From Rhizobiales bacterium UBA3584 (lineage in GTDB: Bacteria; Pseudomonadota; Alphaproteobacteria; Rhizobiales; Devosiaceae), in assembly GCA_002375765.1 (NCBI GenBank), contig DFMV01000040.1:1-64000 (forward strand): a DNA stretch of 64,000 nucleotides. The letters run 5' to 3'. The stretch's first letter is position 1, and each line of letters begins with the position of its first letter. Positions 35,987 to 43,715 of this stretch are shown here, in pieces. The notes under the pieces are model-generated. The model was not told where the DNA came from. It saw only the letters and a program-made list of their open reading frames with translations, and searched no databases. A program made the position numbers and the translations under genes.

Positions 35987-36958
35987 CTATGGCCGATATC
36001 CCACATCTATCGTCGCCCGCCCGGAGGCGAGCCTGGAAACGCAGGCGCACATGCGCTTGCCTTCCTCTTTTTCTTCGGCGCTGAAAAATACGTCCCGGTG
36101 ATCGATCTCGCCGGTTCGGTCCACCACATCAACGGCGCACAGGCCGCATTCGCCGCGCTGACAGTCGTAGATCATATCGACCCCGGCCGCCATCAACGCT
36201 TCGAGCAGGCTTTGATCGGGTCGCACTGAAACCGTTACACCGCGATTGGCGACGGTGACTTCAAACGCATCCTCGGCAAATGCGCCGCTGTCACCGAAAA
36301 CCTCGTAACGCAACCGGCCCGGCGGCCGGCCGGCACTCTCCCAGGCGGCCTTGACGGCATTCAGCATGGGGATCGGTCCGCAAACATAGAGTTCGCCATT
36401 ATCCGGCAGCGCGGCGATTTCGCCTGCGACGTCGATGAACTCCTCCTGTTCTCCGTCGCGGAGCGCGACCGAGGTACCCAATTGCGCCAGAATATCGTCC
36501 GCATAGGCCATCAGCGCCTTGCTGCGCGCGCCATAAACCAGCCGGAATGGAACGCCCCGCGCTTGGAGCGCCAACGCCATGCCGTAGATGGGTGTTATCC
36601 CGATTCCGCCGGCGAGCAGCAGGTAGTAAGGGGCGCGCCAGGAGAGCTCGAACCGGTTCTCGGGCAAACTCATGGTGATCGGATCGCCAGGGGCCAAGGT
36701 CCACATGAACTGCGAACCGCCCCGGCTTTTTTCGTGCAGTTTCACTGCCACCCGGATCTGCCCAGGGTGCGGGGTGGGCACGCAGCTATAAGTGCGTGTC
36801 ACCGGGGCGCCTGAGATTTGCGTTTGAAAGTTGACGTGGGAGCCGGGATCGAACCGCGGCAGCCTCCCCTCAAGCGCAAAATCGATTTGCCGGACATCGC
36901 TCGCGACGTTGCAAACAGCCGCGACGCGCGCCTGGCGCCATTCAAGCTTGCTGCGCAT
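35987..36958 (-). CDS. vanB: Vanillate O-demethylase reductase (VanB, phthalate-dioxygenase-reductase type)
   Basis: The protein has 323 residues. An FMN/NAD(P)H reductase part (TRTYSCVPTPHPGQIRVAVK, then YLLLAGGIGITPIYGMALAL) is followed by a C-terminal plant-type [2Fe-2S] domain: YDCQRGECGLCAVDVVDRTG then MCACVSRLASG (Cys-x4-Cys-x2-Cys and a late Cys). It passes electrons from NADH to the Rieske oxygenase VanA. It is downstream of the GntR gene in the order vanA, gntR, vanB. The regulator sits between the two enzyme genes, which is uncommon. Confidence 0.88.
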   Translation of the reverse strand: MRSKLEWRQARVAAVCNVASDVRQIDFALEGRLPRFDPGSHVNFQTQISGAPVTRTYSCVPTPHPGQIRVAVKLHEKSRGGSQFMWTLAPGDPITMSLPENRFELSWRAPYYLLLAGGIGITPIYGMALALQARGVPFRLVYGARSKALMAYADDILAQLGTSVALRDGEQEEFIDVAGEIAALPDNGELYVCGPIPMLNAVKAAWESAGRPPGRLRYEVFGDSGAFAEDAFEVTVANRGVTVSVRPDQSLLEALMAAGVDMIYDCQRGECGLCAVDVVDRTGEIDHRDVFFSAEEKEEGKRMCACVSRLASGRATIDVGYRP

Positions 36959-36970
36959 GGGGTCTCCTCC

Positions 36971-37714
36971 TTATTCGTTGACCAAAGCCAGCGCGGGTAC
37001 ACGCGCCAAAAGGCTCCGGTCTTCCTCCATGACATATTCGAGATTTGCCCGCGCCAGCCGTGCGTGCTCGCGTGCGAGGGCTTCGGCGCGTGTGCCCTCG
37101 CCCATTTCGATCGCCTCGACGATGGCGCGATGCTGAGCCTGGCCTGTCACCAGAGACCTGCGGAAGGCGGGGACATCGGCCTGTTTGTCCAGAAACGCGC
37201 TGGGTGAGGCAAAGGGCAGATTTTTGACGCGTTCGACTTCCCGCCTTATCGTTTCGCTTCCGGCCAATCCGGCCAGGGCGTCGTGGAACGCTGCGTTAAG
37301 CTCAACATAGCGATCGAAATCGAGCGCCTCGGGCCAGTCGGCAACCGCGCCCTCCAGTGCTTCAACGATGTCTTTCAGCGCCGCCAGCCGCTCGGGCAGC
37401 GCCCCGCGTTCCGCGGCCAGCCGGGCTGCGGTGCCTTCCAGAACGCCTCGCAATTCGATGGCATCGAGCACCTCGGCGCGCGAAAAGCGCCGCACTGCAT
37501 ATCCACCTGAAGGCAGGATTTTAACGAGCCCTTCCTGTTCCAGCCGCGCCAGTGCCGCCCGGATCGGGGTGCGTGATATCCCCAGTCGCTCGGCGATAGC
37601 GACTTCGGAAAGCCGGGTGCCCGGCGTCACTGCACCGCCCAGCACGAGATCGCGGATACCCATCAGCGCCTTGAGCGCTTGGGGTTGCTGATGGAGCGGA
37701 TGGGTCTGGCTCAT
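36971..37714 (-). CDS. vanR: GntR-family (FCD) regulator, probably VanR
   Basis: The protein has 247 residues. The N-terminal winged helix is GTRLSEVAIAERLGISRTPI, then RAALARLEQEGLVKI; the C-terminal FCD domain (about 95-230) holds IELRGVLEGTAARLAAERGA and the histidines LNAAFHDALAG and GQAQHRAIVEAIEMG that coordinate metal. It starts 2 bp after the vanA stop. Repression of vanAB relieved by vanillate is the known role of GntR-type VanR in proteobacteria and is likely here; a matching palindrome lies before vanA at 38813. Confidence 0.8.
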   Translation of the reverse strand: MSQTHPLHQQPQALKALMGIRDLVLGGAVTPGTRLSEVAIAERLGISRTPIRAALARLEQEGLVKILPSGGYAVRRFSRAEVLDAIELRGVLEGTAARLAAERGALPERLAALKDIVEALEGAVADWPEALDFDRYVELNAAFHDALAGLAGSETIRREVERVKNLPFASPSAFLDKQADVPAFRRSLVTGQAQHRAIVEAIEMGEGTRAEALAREHARLARANLEYVMEEDRSLLARVPALALVNE

Positions 37715-37716
37715 CG

Positions 37717-38763
37717 CTATTCGGCTGCGTTCTGGACGGCCTGCTCTTCGGCGATCATCCGGTCGATCAGTTTGCGTGCCCACATCGATCCGGCGTCGAT
37801 ATTGAGATTGTAGATGACGTGGTCGGGATTGGCGTCGATGGCGATCTGCTGGGCCTCGAGAATCGTTTCATCCTCGCGGAAGATCGAGGCGACACCCTCA
37901 CGCAGCTCATGGGTGCGACGTTGCTCGTCTAGATTATAGTTGCGCGCGAAGGCCCAGAAATAGTGGCAGGTTTTGTCGGTTTCGGGGGTGATGGTGTTGA
38001 GGACGAAGCCGTTCACACCCTCGCTTCTGTCGCCCTCGGGAGCGCCAGTGCCGTGGGGGGCTACTCCCACGTCGATGGCAATGGTCGCGGGCGCCTCGAA
38101 ATTGATGATCTGCCAGCGATCCACATTGCCCGGCTTGCCCAGTTGCGCGCGCCAGAATGGAGGGGGGTCGATATCGGTCATCCAGCGCGTAATCGTCGCT
38201 GTGGTGTTCGAATGGGTGGCGGTGAACGGCGCTTCGGCCACGGCCCGGTTGCCGATGGATGAGCCATGCACGTAGGTCTCGTGGGTCAGGTCCATCAGGT
38301 TATCGATCACGAGGCGATAGTCGCACTTGACGTGGATCATCTTGCCATCCGCGGCCCATTCGGGGTCGTCGTTCCAATGCAGATCAGGGACCTTATCGGG
38401 GTCAGCGAGCGCCGGGTCACCCATCCACAGCCAGATGAAGCGGTGTTTCTCGACCAGAGGATAGGCTTTGACGCAGGCAGAAGGATTAATCGTGTCTTGG
38501 GATGGCATGTATACACATCGGCCCGTGTCGTCGAATTCGAGCCCGTGATAGCCGCAAATGACGTTGTCGCCGTAAAGCTCACCCATGGAGAGCGGTAGCA
38601 GTCTGTGCCAACACGCATCGGCGAGCGCAGCCGCCGTTCCATCTTGTCGGCGGTACAAAACCACCGGCTTTCCGCAGATTTTACGGGGAAGCAGCGCGCG
38701 CTTGACTTCGACGTCCCACGCCGCTGCATACCATGCATTCAAGGGGAATGTCTGATCGCTCAT
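37717..38763 (-). CDS. vanA: Vanillate O-demethylase oxygenase subunit (VanA)
   Basis: The protein has 348 residues. The Rieske cluster ligands are C-x-H in ADACWHRLLPLSMGELYGDN and C-x2-H in VICGYHGLEFDDTGRCVYMP. The mononuclear iron site is NLMDLTHETYVHGSS (H-x4-H). It demethylates vanillate to protocatechuate and formaldehyde using VanB. The start at 38763 (MSDQTFPLNAWY) is the family start; an upstream frame to 38787 is rejected. It is adjacent to vanR and vanB and divergent from nasT. Confidence 0.92.
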   Translation of the reverse strand: MSDQTFPLNAWYAAAWDVEVKRALLPRKICGKPVVLYRRQDGTAAALADACWHRLLPLSMGELYGDNVICGYHGLEFDDTGRCVYMPSQDTINPSACVKAYPLVEKHRFIWLWMGDPALADPDKVPDLHWNDDPEWAADGKMIHVKCDYRLVIDNLMDLTHETYVHGSSIGNRAVAEAPFTATHSNTTATITRWMTDIDPPPFWRAQLGKPGNVDRWQIINFEAPATIAIDVGVAPHGTGAPEGDRSEGVNGFVLNTITPETDKTCHYFWAFARNYNLDEQRRTHELREGVASIFREDETILEAQQIAIDANPDHVIYNLNIDAGSMWARKLIDRMIAEEQAVQNAAE

Positions 38764-38812
38764 GTTCGGCCACCTCCACGATGCCATATTGTCTGTTTTA
38801 TGTTATAATGAA

Positions 38813-38822
38813 ATGTATACAT
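38813..38822. promoter_or_regulatory. Candidate VanR operator (ATGTATACAT)
   Basis: The perfect palindrome ATGTATACAT lies 50 bp before the vanA start codon and fits the symmetric boxes of FCD-type GntR regulators. It is flanked by weaker ATAATG and CATTAT arms (38805-38810 and 38820-38825). It lies in the 180-bp region shared with nasT. Confidence 0.55.
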
Positions 38823-38888
38823 TATGCGACCATGACTGGCAATACGGCCGAAACTCTGGTGAGGTGGCTGTGGCGGCCTGTGCCCAAT

Positions 38889-38902
38889 AATTGTGCATTC
38901 TG
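38889..38902. promoter_or_regulatory. Copy 1 of repeated AATTGTGCATTCTG before nasT
   Basis: This 14-bp sequence lies 41 bp before the nasT start codon and recurs exactly at 40831-40844 upstream of the nrtA promoter. Sharing between two promoters of one pathway suggests a common regulator; the GTGCA core resembles half of an NtrC site. Confidence 0.45.
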
Positions 38903-38943
38903 GTGGATTGCCTAGAACCTAAAGCTGCGCCATAACGCGGCCC

Positions 38944-39531
38944 ATGCCTCACACGCTTTCCATTCTGGTGGTTGACGACAATCGCATCCGGGCCTCGATC
39001 ATCGAGGACGGCTTGCGTGAGGCCGGTCATGGGCCGGTTCATGTCATCACGGAAATCAATGAGGTTGCGAGCCGGATTGGGGAAATCGCGCCCGATGTGG
39101 TGATCATCGATCTCGAGAATCCCAACCGCGACATGCTCGAACACTTCTTTGCTCTTTCGCGCGTCCTGCAGCGGCCGATTGCCATGTTCGTGGATCGGGC
39201 CGATCCCGGCTCGATCGAGGCCGCCGTCGAGGCAGGGGTTTCTGCCTATGTCGTCGATGGACTGAAAAAGGAGCGGGTCAAGCCGATCCTCGATATGGCG
39301 ATTTCGCGCTTCAACGCCTTTTCGCGGTTGAGGGGCGAACTCGCTGCAGCGCGTTCCGAACTCGAGGACCGCAAGACTGTCGAAAAGGCCAAGGGCATAT
39401 TGATGCGCACCCGCGGGCTGTCCGAGGATGAAGCCTATAGCCTGCTGCGCAAGACGGCCATGAACCAGAACCGCAAGATCGCCGAAATCGCTCAAAGCCT
39501 GATTACGGCGGCAGGGTTGCTCGAACCATGA
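38944..39531 (+). CDS. nasT: ANTAR-domain antiterminator NasT
   Basis: The protein has 195 residues. A receiver-like domain (about 1-115: SILVVDDNRIRASIIEDGLR, then DVVIIDLENPNRDML) is followed by a C-terminal ANTAR domain: ELEDRKTVEKAKGILMRTRG, then LSEDEAYSLLRKTAMNQNRK. NasT binds tandem hexaloop hairpins in the leader of nitrate-assimilation mRNA and prevents terminator formation; NasS sequesters it when nitrate is absent. The leader at 40974-41108 has such hairpins. The receiver lacks the usual Lys-Pro segment (SAYVVDG), so it is probably not phosphorylated. Confidence 0.93.
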   Translation: MPHTLSILVVDDNRIRASIIEDGLREAGHGPVHVITEINEVASRIGEIAPDVVIIDLENPNRDMLEHFFALSRVLQRPIAMFVDRADPGSIEAAVEAGVSAYVVDGLKKERVKPILDMAISRFNAFSRLRGELAAARSELEDRKTVEKAKGILMRTRGLSEDEAYSLLRKTAMNQNRKIAEIAQSLITAAGLLEP

Positions 39532-39547
39532 GCAAGGGGACGCAAAA

Positions 39548-40780
39548 ATGGGGCTGACACAGATCACCTTGGGCTATGTGCCGTTGCTAGACAGTGCGGT
39601 GTTGATTGCCGCCCAGGAACAGGGGTTTGCCGAGGCTGAAGGGCTCGAGTTCGGGCTCGTGCGCGAAACGTCCTGGGCCAACATCCGAGACCGGGTGGCT
39701 GTGGGCCATTTCGACGGCGCGCATATGCTGGCGCCCATGCCGCTGAGTGTAAATCTCGGGCTGACCCCGCTCGATGTGCCGCTTATAGCGCCAATGGCGC
39801 TGGGGCTCGGTGGTAACGCCGTCACCGTGGGGCTACCGCTTTGGCGGGCTATGGAGGAGCACGGCGCCAGTTCGGGAGTCAATGCGAGTGCAAGCGGAAT
39901 GGCGCTCGCCAAGGTCATTGCCGGTCGGCGCGAAAGAGGTCTGCCGCCGCTGCGCTTCGGGGTGGTTCATCCCGAAAGCGGGCATAATTACGAGCTGCGC
40001 TACTGGCTGACCGCTTCGGGCGTCGATACGACGCGAGACATCGAGATCGTGGTCGTGCCGCCGCCCTTCCTGCCCGACGCTCTGGGCGCTGGTCGTGTCG
40101 ATGGCTATTGCGTTGGTGAGCCGTTCAATTCGGTTGCGATCGCGCGCGGCGTTGGGCGTATTGTGACGATCAAATCGTCCATATGGCGCTCCAGTCCGGA
40201 AAAGGTGCTTGGCGTGCGCCGTGAATGGGCCGAAAGGTTTCCCGAGCAGATGGCCGCAGTCATTAGGGCCATAACGCGTGCCGCGCGGTGGTGCGGAGAC
40301 CCTGACAATCACGATACGCTCGCCAGGGTTCTATCCAGAGAGGATAGGCTGGGCATTTCCTCGGCCATCCTCATGCGTGCCCTGACTGGGCGACTGTATA
40401 TCGGCGACAAGGAAATCATCGATGTGCCGGACTTTTTCCTGCCGTTCGAGCGCGCCGCGAATTTCCCATGGATCAGCCATGCGCTGTGGTTTTATTCCCA
40501 GATGGTGCGCTGGCAACAAGTCGGACACAGTACAGAAAACGCGCACAAGGCCGCCGGCACGTATCGCCCTGATATTTATCGTGCGGCACTGGACGGTATG
40601 GGCATCGCGGTGCCCTCGGCGAATTCCAAGGTCGAAGGTGCACTGGCTGAGGCTACGGCGCTCGGGGCTCAGGGCGGGCGCCTGATGCTTGGGCCGGATG
40701 GCTTTTTTGACGGTGCCCAGTTCGATCCTGAGGCGCTCGACCTCTATATCGCAAGCCAGGCTCTGCCGTCCGGCCAGTAG
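39548..40780 (+). CDS. nasS: Nitrate sensor NasS (NrtA-like, cytosolic)
   Basis: The protein has 410 residues. It resembles nitrate-binding NrtA/CmpA proteins: ITLGYVPLLDSAVLIAAQEQ, then HFDGAHMLAPMPLSVNLGLT and [19 protein letters not shown], but it lacks a signal peptide and so stays in the cytosol, as NasS does. NasS holds NasT in the absence of nitrate or nitrite and releases it on ligand binding. It lies 16 bp after nasT with a good ribosome site (AAGGGGA). Confidence 0.92.
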   Translation: MGLTQITLGYVPLLDSAVLIAAQEQGFAEAEGLEFGLVRETSWANIRDRVAVGHFDGAHMLAPMPLSVNLGLTPLDVPLIAPMALGLGGNAVTVGLPLWRAMEEHGASSGVNASASGMALAKVIAGRRERGLPPLRFGVVHPESGHNYELRYWLTASGVDTTRDIEIVVVPPPFLPDALGAGRVDGYCVGEPFNSVAIARGVGRIVTIKSSIWRSSPEKVLGVRREWAERFPEQMAAVIRAITRAARWCGDPDNHDTLARVLSREDRLGISSAILMRALTGRLYIGDKEIIDVPDFFLPFERAANFPWISHALWFYSQMVRWQQVGHSTENAHKAAGTYRPDIYRAALDGMGIAVPSANSKVEGALAEATALGAQGGRLMLGPDGFFDGAQFDPEALDLYIASQALPSGQ

Positions 40781-40830
40781 GGTGGAGCAGCATTGCTATC
40801 GCGGTGGGCAATTGCGGGCTCGCGCACAGA

Positions 40831-40844
40831 AATTGTGCATTCTG
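40831..40844. promoter_or_regulatory. Copy 2 of repeated AATTGTGCATTCTG upstream of nrtA
   Basis: This is identical to the sequence before nasT (38889-38902), about 100 bp upstream of the -24 element, a distance suitable for an enhancer-binding protein. A second GTGC lies at 40854. Confidence 0.45.
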
Positions 40845-40944
40845 CGCGAGACTTGTGCGCCCGACGCTCGGAACTGCGTTGGCGTTCTCGAGCCTGTAGT
40901 TTTTAAAACTTTGATTTTCAATAATTTTTTCTTGGATGGTGCAA

Positions 40945-40961
40945 TTGGCATGCTTTGTGCA
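40945..40961 (+). promoter_or_regulatory. Sigma-54-type promoter of the nrt-nir-nas operon
   Basis: TTGGCATGCTTTGTGCA matches the -24/-12 pattern TTGGCAC-R-N4-TTGCW at 15 of 17 positions, with GG and GC separated by exactly 10 bases (40947-40948 and 40959-40960). Transcription would start near 40972, just before the first hairpin. NtrC is the expected activator. Confidence 0.7.
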
Positions 40962-40973
40962 AAGTCGTTGCCG

Positions 40974-41027
40974 ATGAGCTCCTCCCAAGACGGCTCATAA
41001 CAGAACTGGCGTCCAAGGGCGGGCGCC
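40974..41027 (+). promoter_or_regulatory. Tandem ANTAR-type RNA hairpins (NasT target)
   Basis: The second hairpin is GGCGTCC (41008-41014) / GGGCGCC (41021-41027) with hexaloop AAGGGC, having A at position 1 and G at 4 as in known ANTAR targets. The first is ATGAG (40974-40978) / CTCAT (40994-40998) with an upper CC/GG pair and hexaloop CAAGAC, which has G4 but C at position 1. Nine bases separate them. The terminator follows by 11 bases. Confidence 0.75.
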
Positions 41028-41038
41028 GCAAATATGGC

Positions 41039-41108
41039 AAAGCCGCCAACTGGTGCGTGTGATCGGGCGAAATGTCCCGGTGCGCGTCGGTTGGCGGCTT
41101 TTTCGTTT
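41039..41108 (+). terminator. Leader terminator controlled by NasT
   Basis: AAAGCCGCCAAC (41039-41050) pairs with GTTGGCGGCTTT (41090-41101), a 12-bp perfect stem, followed by TTTTCGTTTT. It ends 56 bp before the nrtA start codon. In the absence of antitermination it would block transcription of the operon. Confidence 0.85.
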
Positions 41109-41163
41109 TGCGGTGCGCGGCGTGGTCCATGCCAGACGAATGGTGCAACCGACGGAGACGACA

Positions 41164-42558
41164 ATGAACTGGAACAGGGGCAAGGCCAAAACCGCAGCTT
41201 TCGTGCTGCTCGCAACGACGGCACTGAGTGCCGGAGCTGCCAATGCTCAAATGCTTGATCTTGAAAAGGACGAACTGACGTTCGGCTTTATCAAACTCAC
41301 TGACATGGCCCCGCTCGCGGTCGCTTATGAGAATGGCTATTTCTGGGACGAGGGGCTGTTCGTCACGCTGCAGGCGCAGGCGAACTGGAAGGTTCTGCTC
41401 GATGGCGTCATTACTGGCGAACTCGACGGGGCGCACATGCTTGCCGGGCAGCCGTTGGCCGCGACCATCGGCTATGGCACGCCCGCCCATATCGTGACCC
41501 CCTTTTCGATGGATCTCAACGGCAATGGGATCACGGTCTCCAACCAGGTCTGGGAGCTGATGAAGCCCCACCTTGAGATGGACGCCGACGGTCGGCCGGT
41601 GCATCCGATTTCGGCAGCGGCGCTCGGACCGGTCATCGAGGAATATGAGCTTTCGGGCCGCCCCTTCAACATGGGAATGGTCTTCCCGGTCTCCACCCAC
41701 AACTATGAACTGCGCTACTGGCTCGCCGCCGGTGGCATCAATCCGGGCTTTTATTCACCCGACGACATCTCGGGTACCATTGCAGCCGATGCCTATCTGT
41801 CGGTCACCCCGCCGCCGCAGATGCCCGCCACGCTCGAAGCCGGAACCATCGACGGGTATGCCGTGGGCGAACCCTGGAACCAGGCCGCGGTGTTCAAGGA
41901 GATCGGTGTGCCGGTCATCACCGATTACGAAATATGGAAAAACAATCCTGAAAAGGTCTTCGGCATCACCGCTGAATTTGCCGAGCAAAATCCCAATACC
42001 ACGATCGCCATCACCAAGGCGCTGATCCGCGCTGCCCAATGGCTCGACGAGAACGACAACGCCAACCGTGCCGAAGCCGTCGAAATTCTCTCCCGTTCTG
42101 AATATGTCGGTGCCGACGCTGAAGTCATAGCCGCCTCGATGACGGGCACATTCGAATATGAACGCGGCGACGTGCGCGAAATCCCCGATTTCAACGTCTT
42201 CTACCGCTATTACGCGACCTATCCGTACTATTCGGATGCAGTCTGGTATCTCACCCAGATGCGGCGCTGGGGACAGATTGCCGACGACAAGCCCGACGAT
42301 TGGTACGCCGAAATCGCCGAGTCCGTCTATCGCCCTGACATCTACCTCGAAGCAGCGCGTCTGCTCGTCGAGGAAGGGCTGATCTCCGAGGCCGACATTC
42401 CCTGGGATACCGACGGCTATCGCGCGCCCACAAACGAGTTCATCGACGGCGTCGTCTATGACGGCACTCAACCCAACGCCTATCTCGACTCCCTCGAAAT
42501 CGGCCTCAAGTCCGGCGATCGGGTTGAAGGCACCGCCGTCGTGCCGGCCGCAAACTAG
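41164..42558 (+). CDS. nrtA: Nitrate ABC transporter substrate-binding protein
   Basis: The protein has 464 residues. A signal peptide (about 1-28, ending AGAANA) leads into [20 protein letters not shown]. The nitrate-site region includes [18 protein letters not shown]-type variants [16 protein letters not shown] and [20 protein letters not shown], as in NrtA/CmpA. Start 41164 is preferred to 41053 because the extension falls in the terminator. It heads the assimilation operon. Long C-terminal extension after residue 380 is normal for NrtA. Confidence 0.93.
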   Translation: MNWNRGKAKTAAFVLLATTALSAGAANAQMLDLEKDELTFGFIKLTDMAPLAVAYENGYFWDEGLFVTLQAQANWKVLLDGVITGELDGAHMLAGQPLAATIGYGTPAHIVTPFSMDLNGNGITVSNQVWELMKPHLEMDADGRPVHPISAAALGPVIEEYELSGRPFNMGMVFPVSTHNYELRYWLAAGGINPGFYSPDDISGTIAADAYLSVTPPPQMPATLEAGTIDGYAVGEPWNQAAVFKEIGVPVITDYEIWKNNPEKVFGITAEFAEQNPNTTIAITKALIRAAQWLDENDNANRAEAVEILSRSEYVGADAEVIAASMTGTFEYERGDVREIPDFNVFYRYYATYPYYSDAVWYLTQMRRWGQIADDKPDDWYAEIAESVYRPDIYLEAARLLVEEGLISEADIPWDTDGYRAPTNEFIDGVVYDGTQPNAYLDSLEIGLKSGDRVEGTAVVPAAN

Positions 42559-42626
42559 CAAAACCTCACACTGGGGGCGGCTGGGTCGGCCCGGCTGCCC
42601 GCCAGAAAACAAAGGATGTTTCGACA

Positions 42627-43706
42627 ATGAGCATCGCGACTGACACATCGGAAACCGCGGGTGGCGCGAGCCGCCGCGAAAAGCTCTTTGCAGTCATCAA
42701 CCGCGCATCGGCCTGGCTGACGGCGCTCGGCTTTGGCTGGCTCACCCCCTTGCTTCGCATCGCAGCCGGTGACGACCCGCGCCAGCAAATGAGCGAGTTG
42801 CGGGACAGTCTGCTTTTTCCGCTTATGGGGCTGGTGGTGTTCGTTTCTGGCTGGGCGATCCTTGCGCCGCAGGTCCAGACCTCGCTGGGGGCCATTCCGG
42901 GCCCTGTGCAAGTCCTCGAGCAGGCTGGCGGGTTGTGGCAGGATCATCAGGCCGAACGCGAGCGCCAGACGCGGTTCTACCTGATGCAGGAAGAGCGCAA
43001 TGCCGAGCTTCTGGCCGAGGATCCCGAAGCTGACGTCCGCATCCGCGCCTACACCGGCAACCCGACCTTCATCGACCAGATTTTCACCTCACTCAAGACA
43101 GTGGGCCTTGGCTTTGCGTTCGCAACGATCGTCGCGGTGCCGCTGGGCATCGCTTCGGGTCTTTCAAAGCCCTTCAACGGGGCACTCAATCCAATCGTTC
43201 AGTTGTTCAAACCCGTGTCGCCTCTTGCCTGGCTGCCCATTGTCACCATGGTCGTGTCGGCGGTTTATGTCGATGCGTCCGAAGCCTTCCCCAAGGCGTT
43301 GGTGATTTCAGCAGTAACGGTCACGCTGTGCTCGCTCTGGCCGACATTGATCAACACCACGCTCGGTGTCGCTTCGATCGACAAGGACCTCGTCAACGTT
43401 TCCAAGGTACTGCGACTGTCGACCGCCAAGACGGTCACCAAGCTGGTGCTGCCCTCGGCGCTGCCGTTGATTTTCACCGGTCTTCGCCTTTCGCTGGGTG
43501 TGGGCTGGATGGTGCTGATCGCCGCGGAAATGCTGGCCCAGAACCCCGGGCTCGGCAAGTTCGTCTGGGATGAATTCCAGAACGGCTCGTCGTCCTCGCT
43601 GGCGCGCATCATGGTGGCGGTTCTCACCATCGGCATTATCGGCTTTCTGCTCGACCGGGTGATGTTCACCCTCCAGACCGCCTTCACCTTCTCGTCCGAG
43701 CGCTAG
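42627..43706 (+). CDS. nrtB: Nitrate ABC transporter permease
   Basis: The protein has 359 residues with some six transmembrane segments in the C-terminal two-thirds. The EAA-type loop is SIDKDLVNVSKVLRLSTAKT, then VTKLVLPSALPLIFTGLRLS. About 150 residues precede the usual NrtB core (WQDHQAERERQTRFYLMQEE), a polar stretch likely in the periplasm. It is followed in 10 bp by the ATPase gene. It transports nitrate (and possibly nitrite) into the cell. Confidence 0.92.
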   Translation: MSIATDTSETAGGASRREKLFAVINRASAWLTALGFGWLTPLLRIAAGDDPRQQMSELRDSLLFPLMGLVVFVSGWAILAPQVQTSLGAIPGPVQVLEQAGGLWQDHQAERERQTRFYLMQEERNAELLAEDPEADVRIRAYTGNPTFIDQIFTSLKTVGLGFAFATIVAVPLGIASGLSKPFNGALNPIVQLFKPVSPLAWLPIVTMVVSAVYVDASEAFPKALVISAVTVTLCSLWPTLINTTLGVASIDKDLVNVSKVLRLSTAKTVTKLVLPSALPLIFTGLRLSLGVGWMVLIAAEMLAQNPGLGKFVWDEFQNGSSSSLARIMVAVLTIGIIGFLLDRVMFTLQTAFTFSSER

Positions 43707-43715
43707 GAGGCACCA

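Larger units (their letters stand above)
40781..41163. other. nrtA control region (383 bp)
   Basis: This gene-free gap contains a repeat copy (40831-40844), a sigma-54-type promoter (40945-40961), two RNA hairpins (40974-41027), a strong terminator (41039-41108) and the nrtA ribosome site (GGAG, about 41155). An in-frame ATG at 41053 falls in the terminator and is not the nrtA start. Confidence 0.75.

Noticed and set aside
41053..41163. A longer N-terminus for the nitrate-binding protein
   Set aside because: It would translate the terminator stem and hide the signal peptide; ATG 41164 has a ribosome site and starts the signal peptide.
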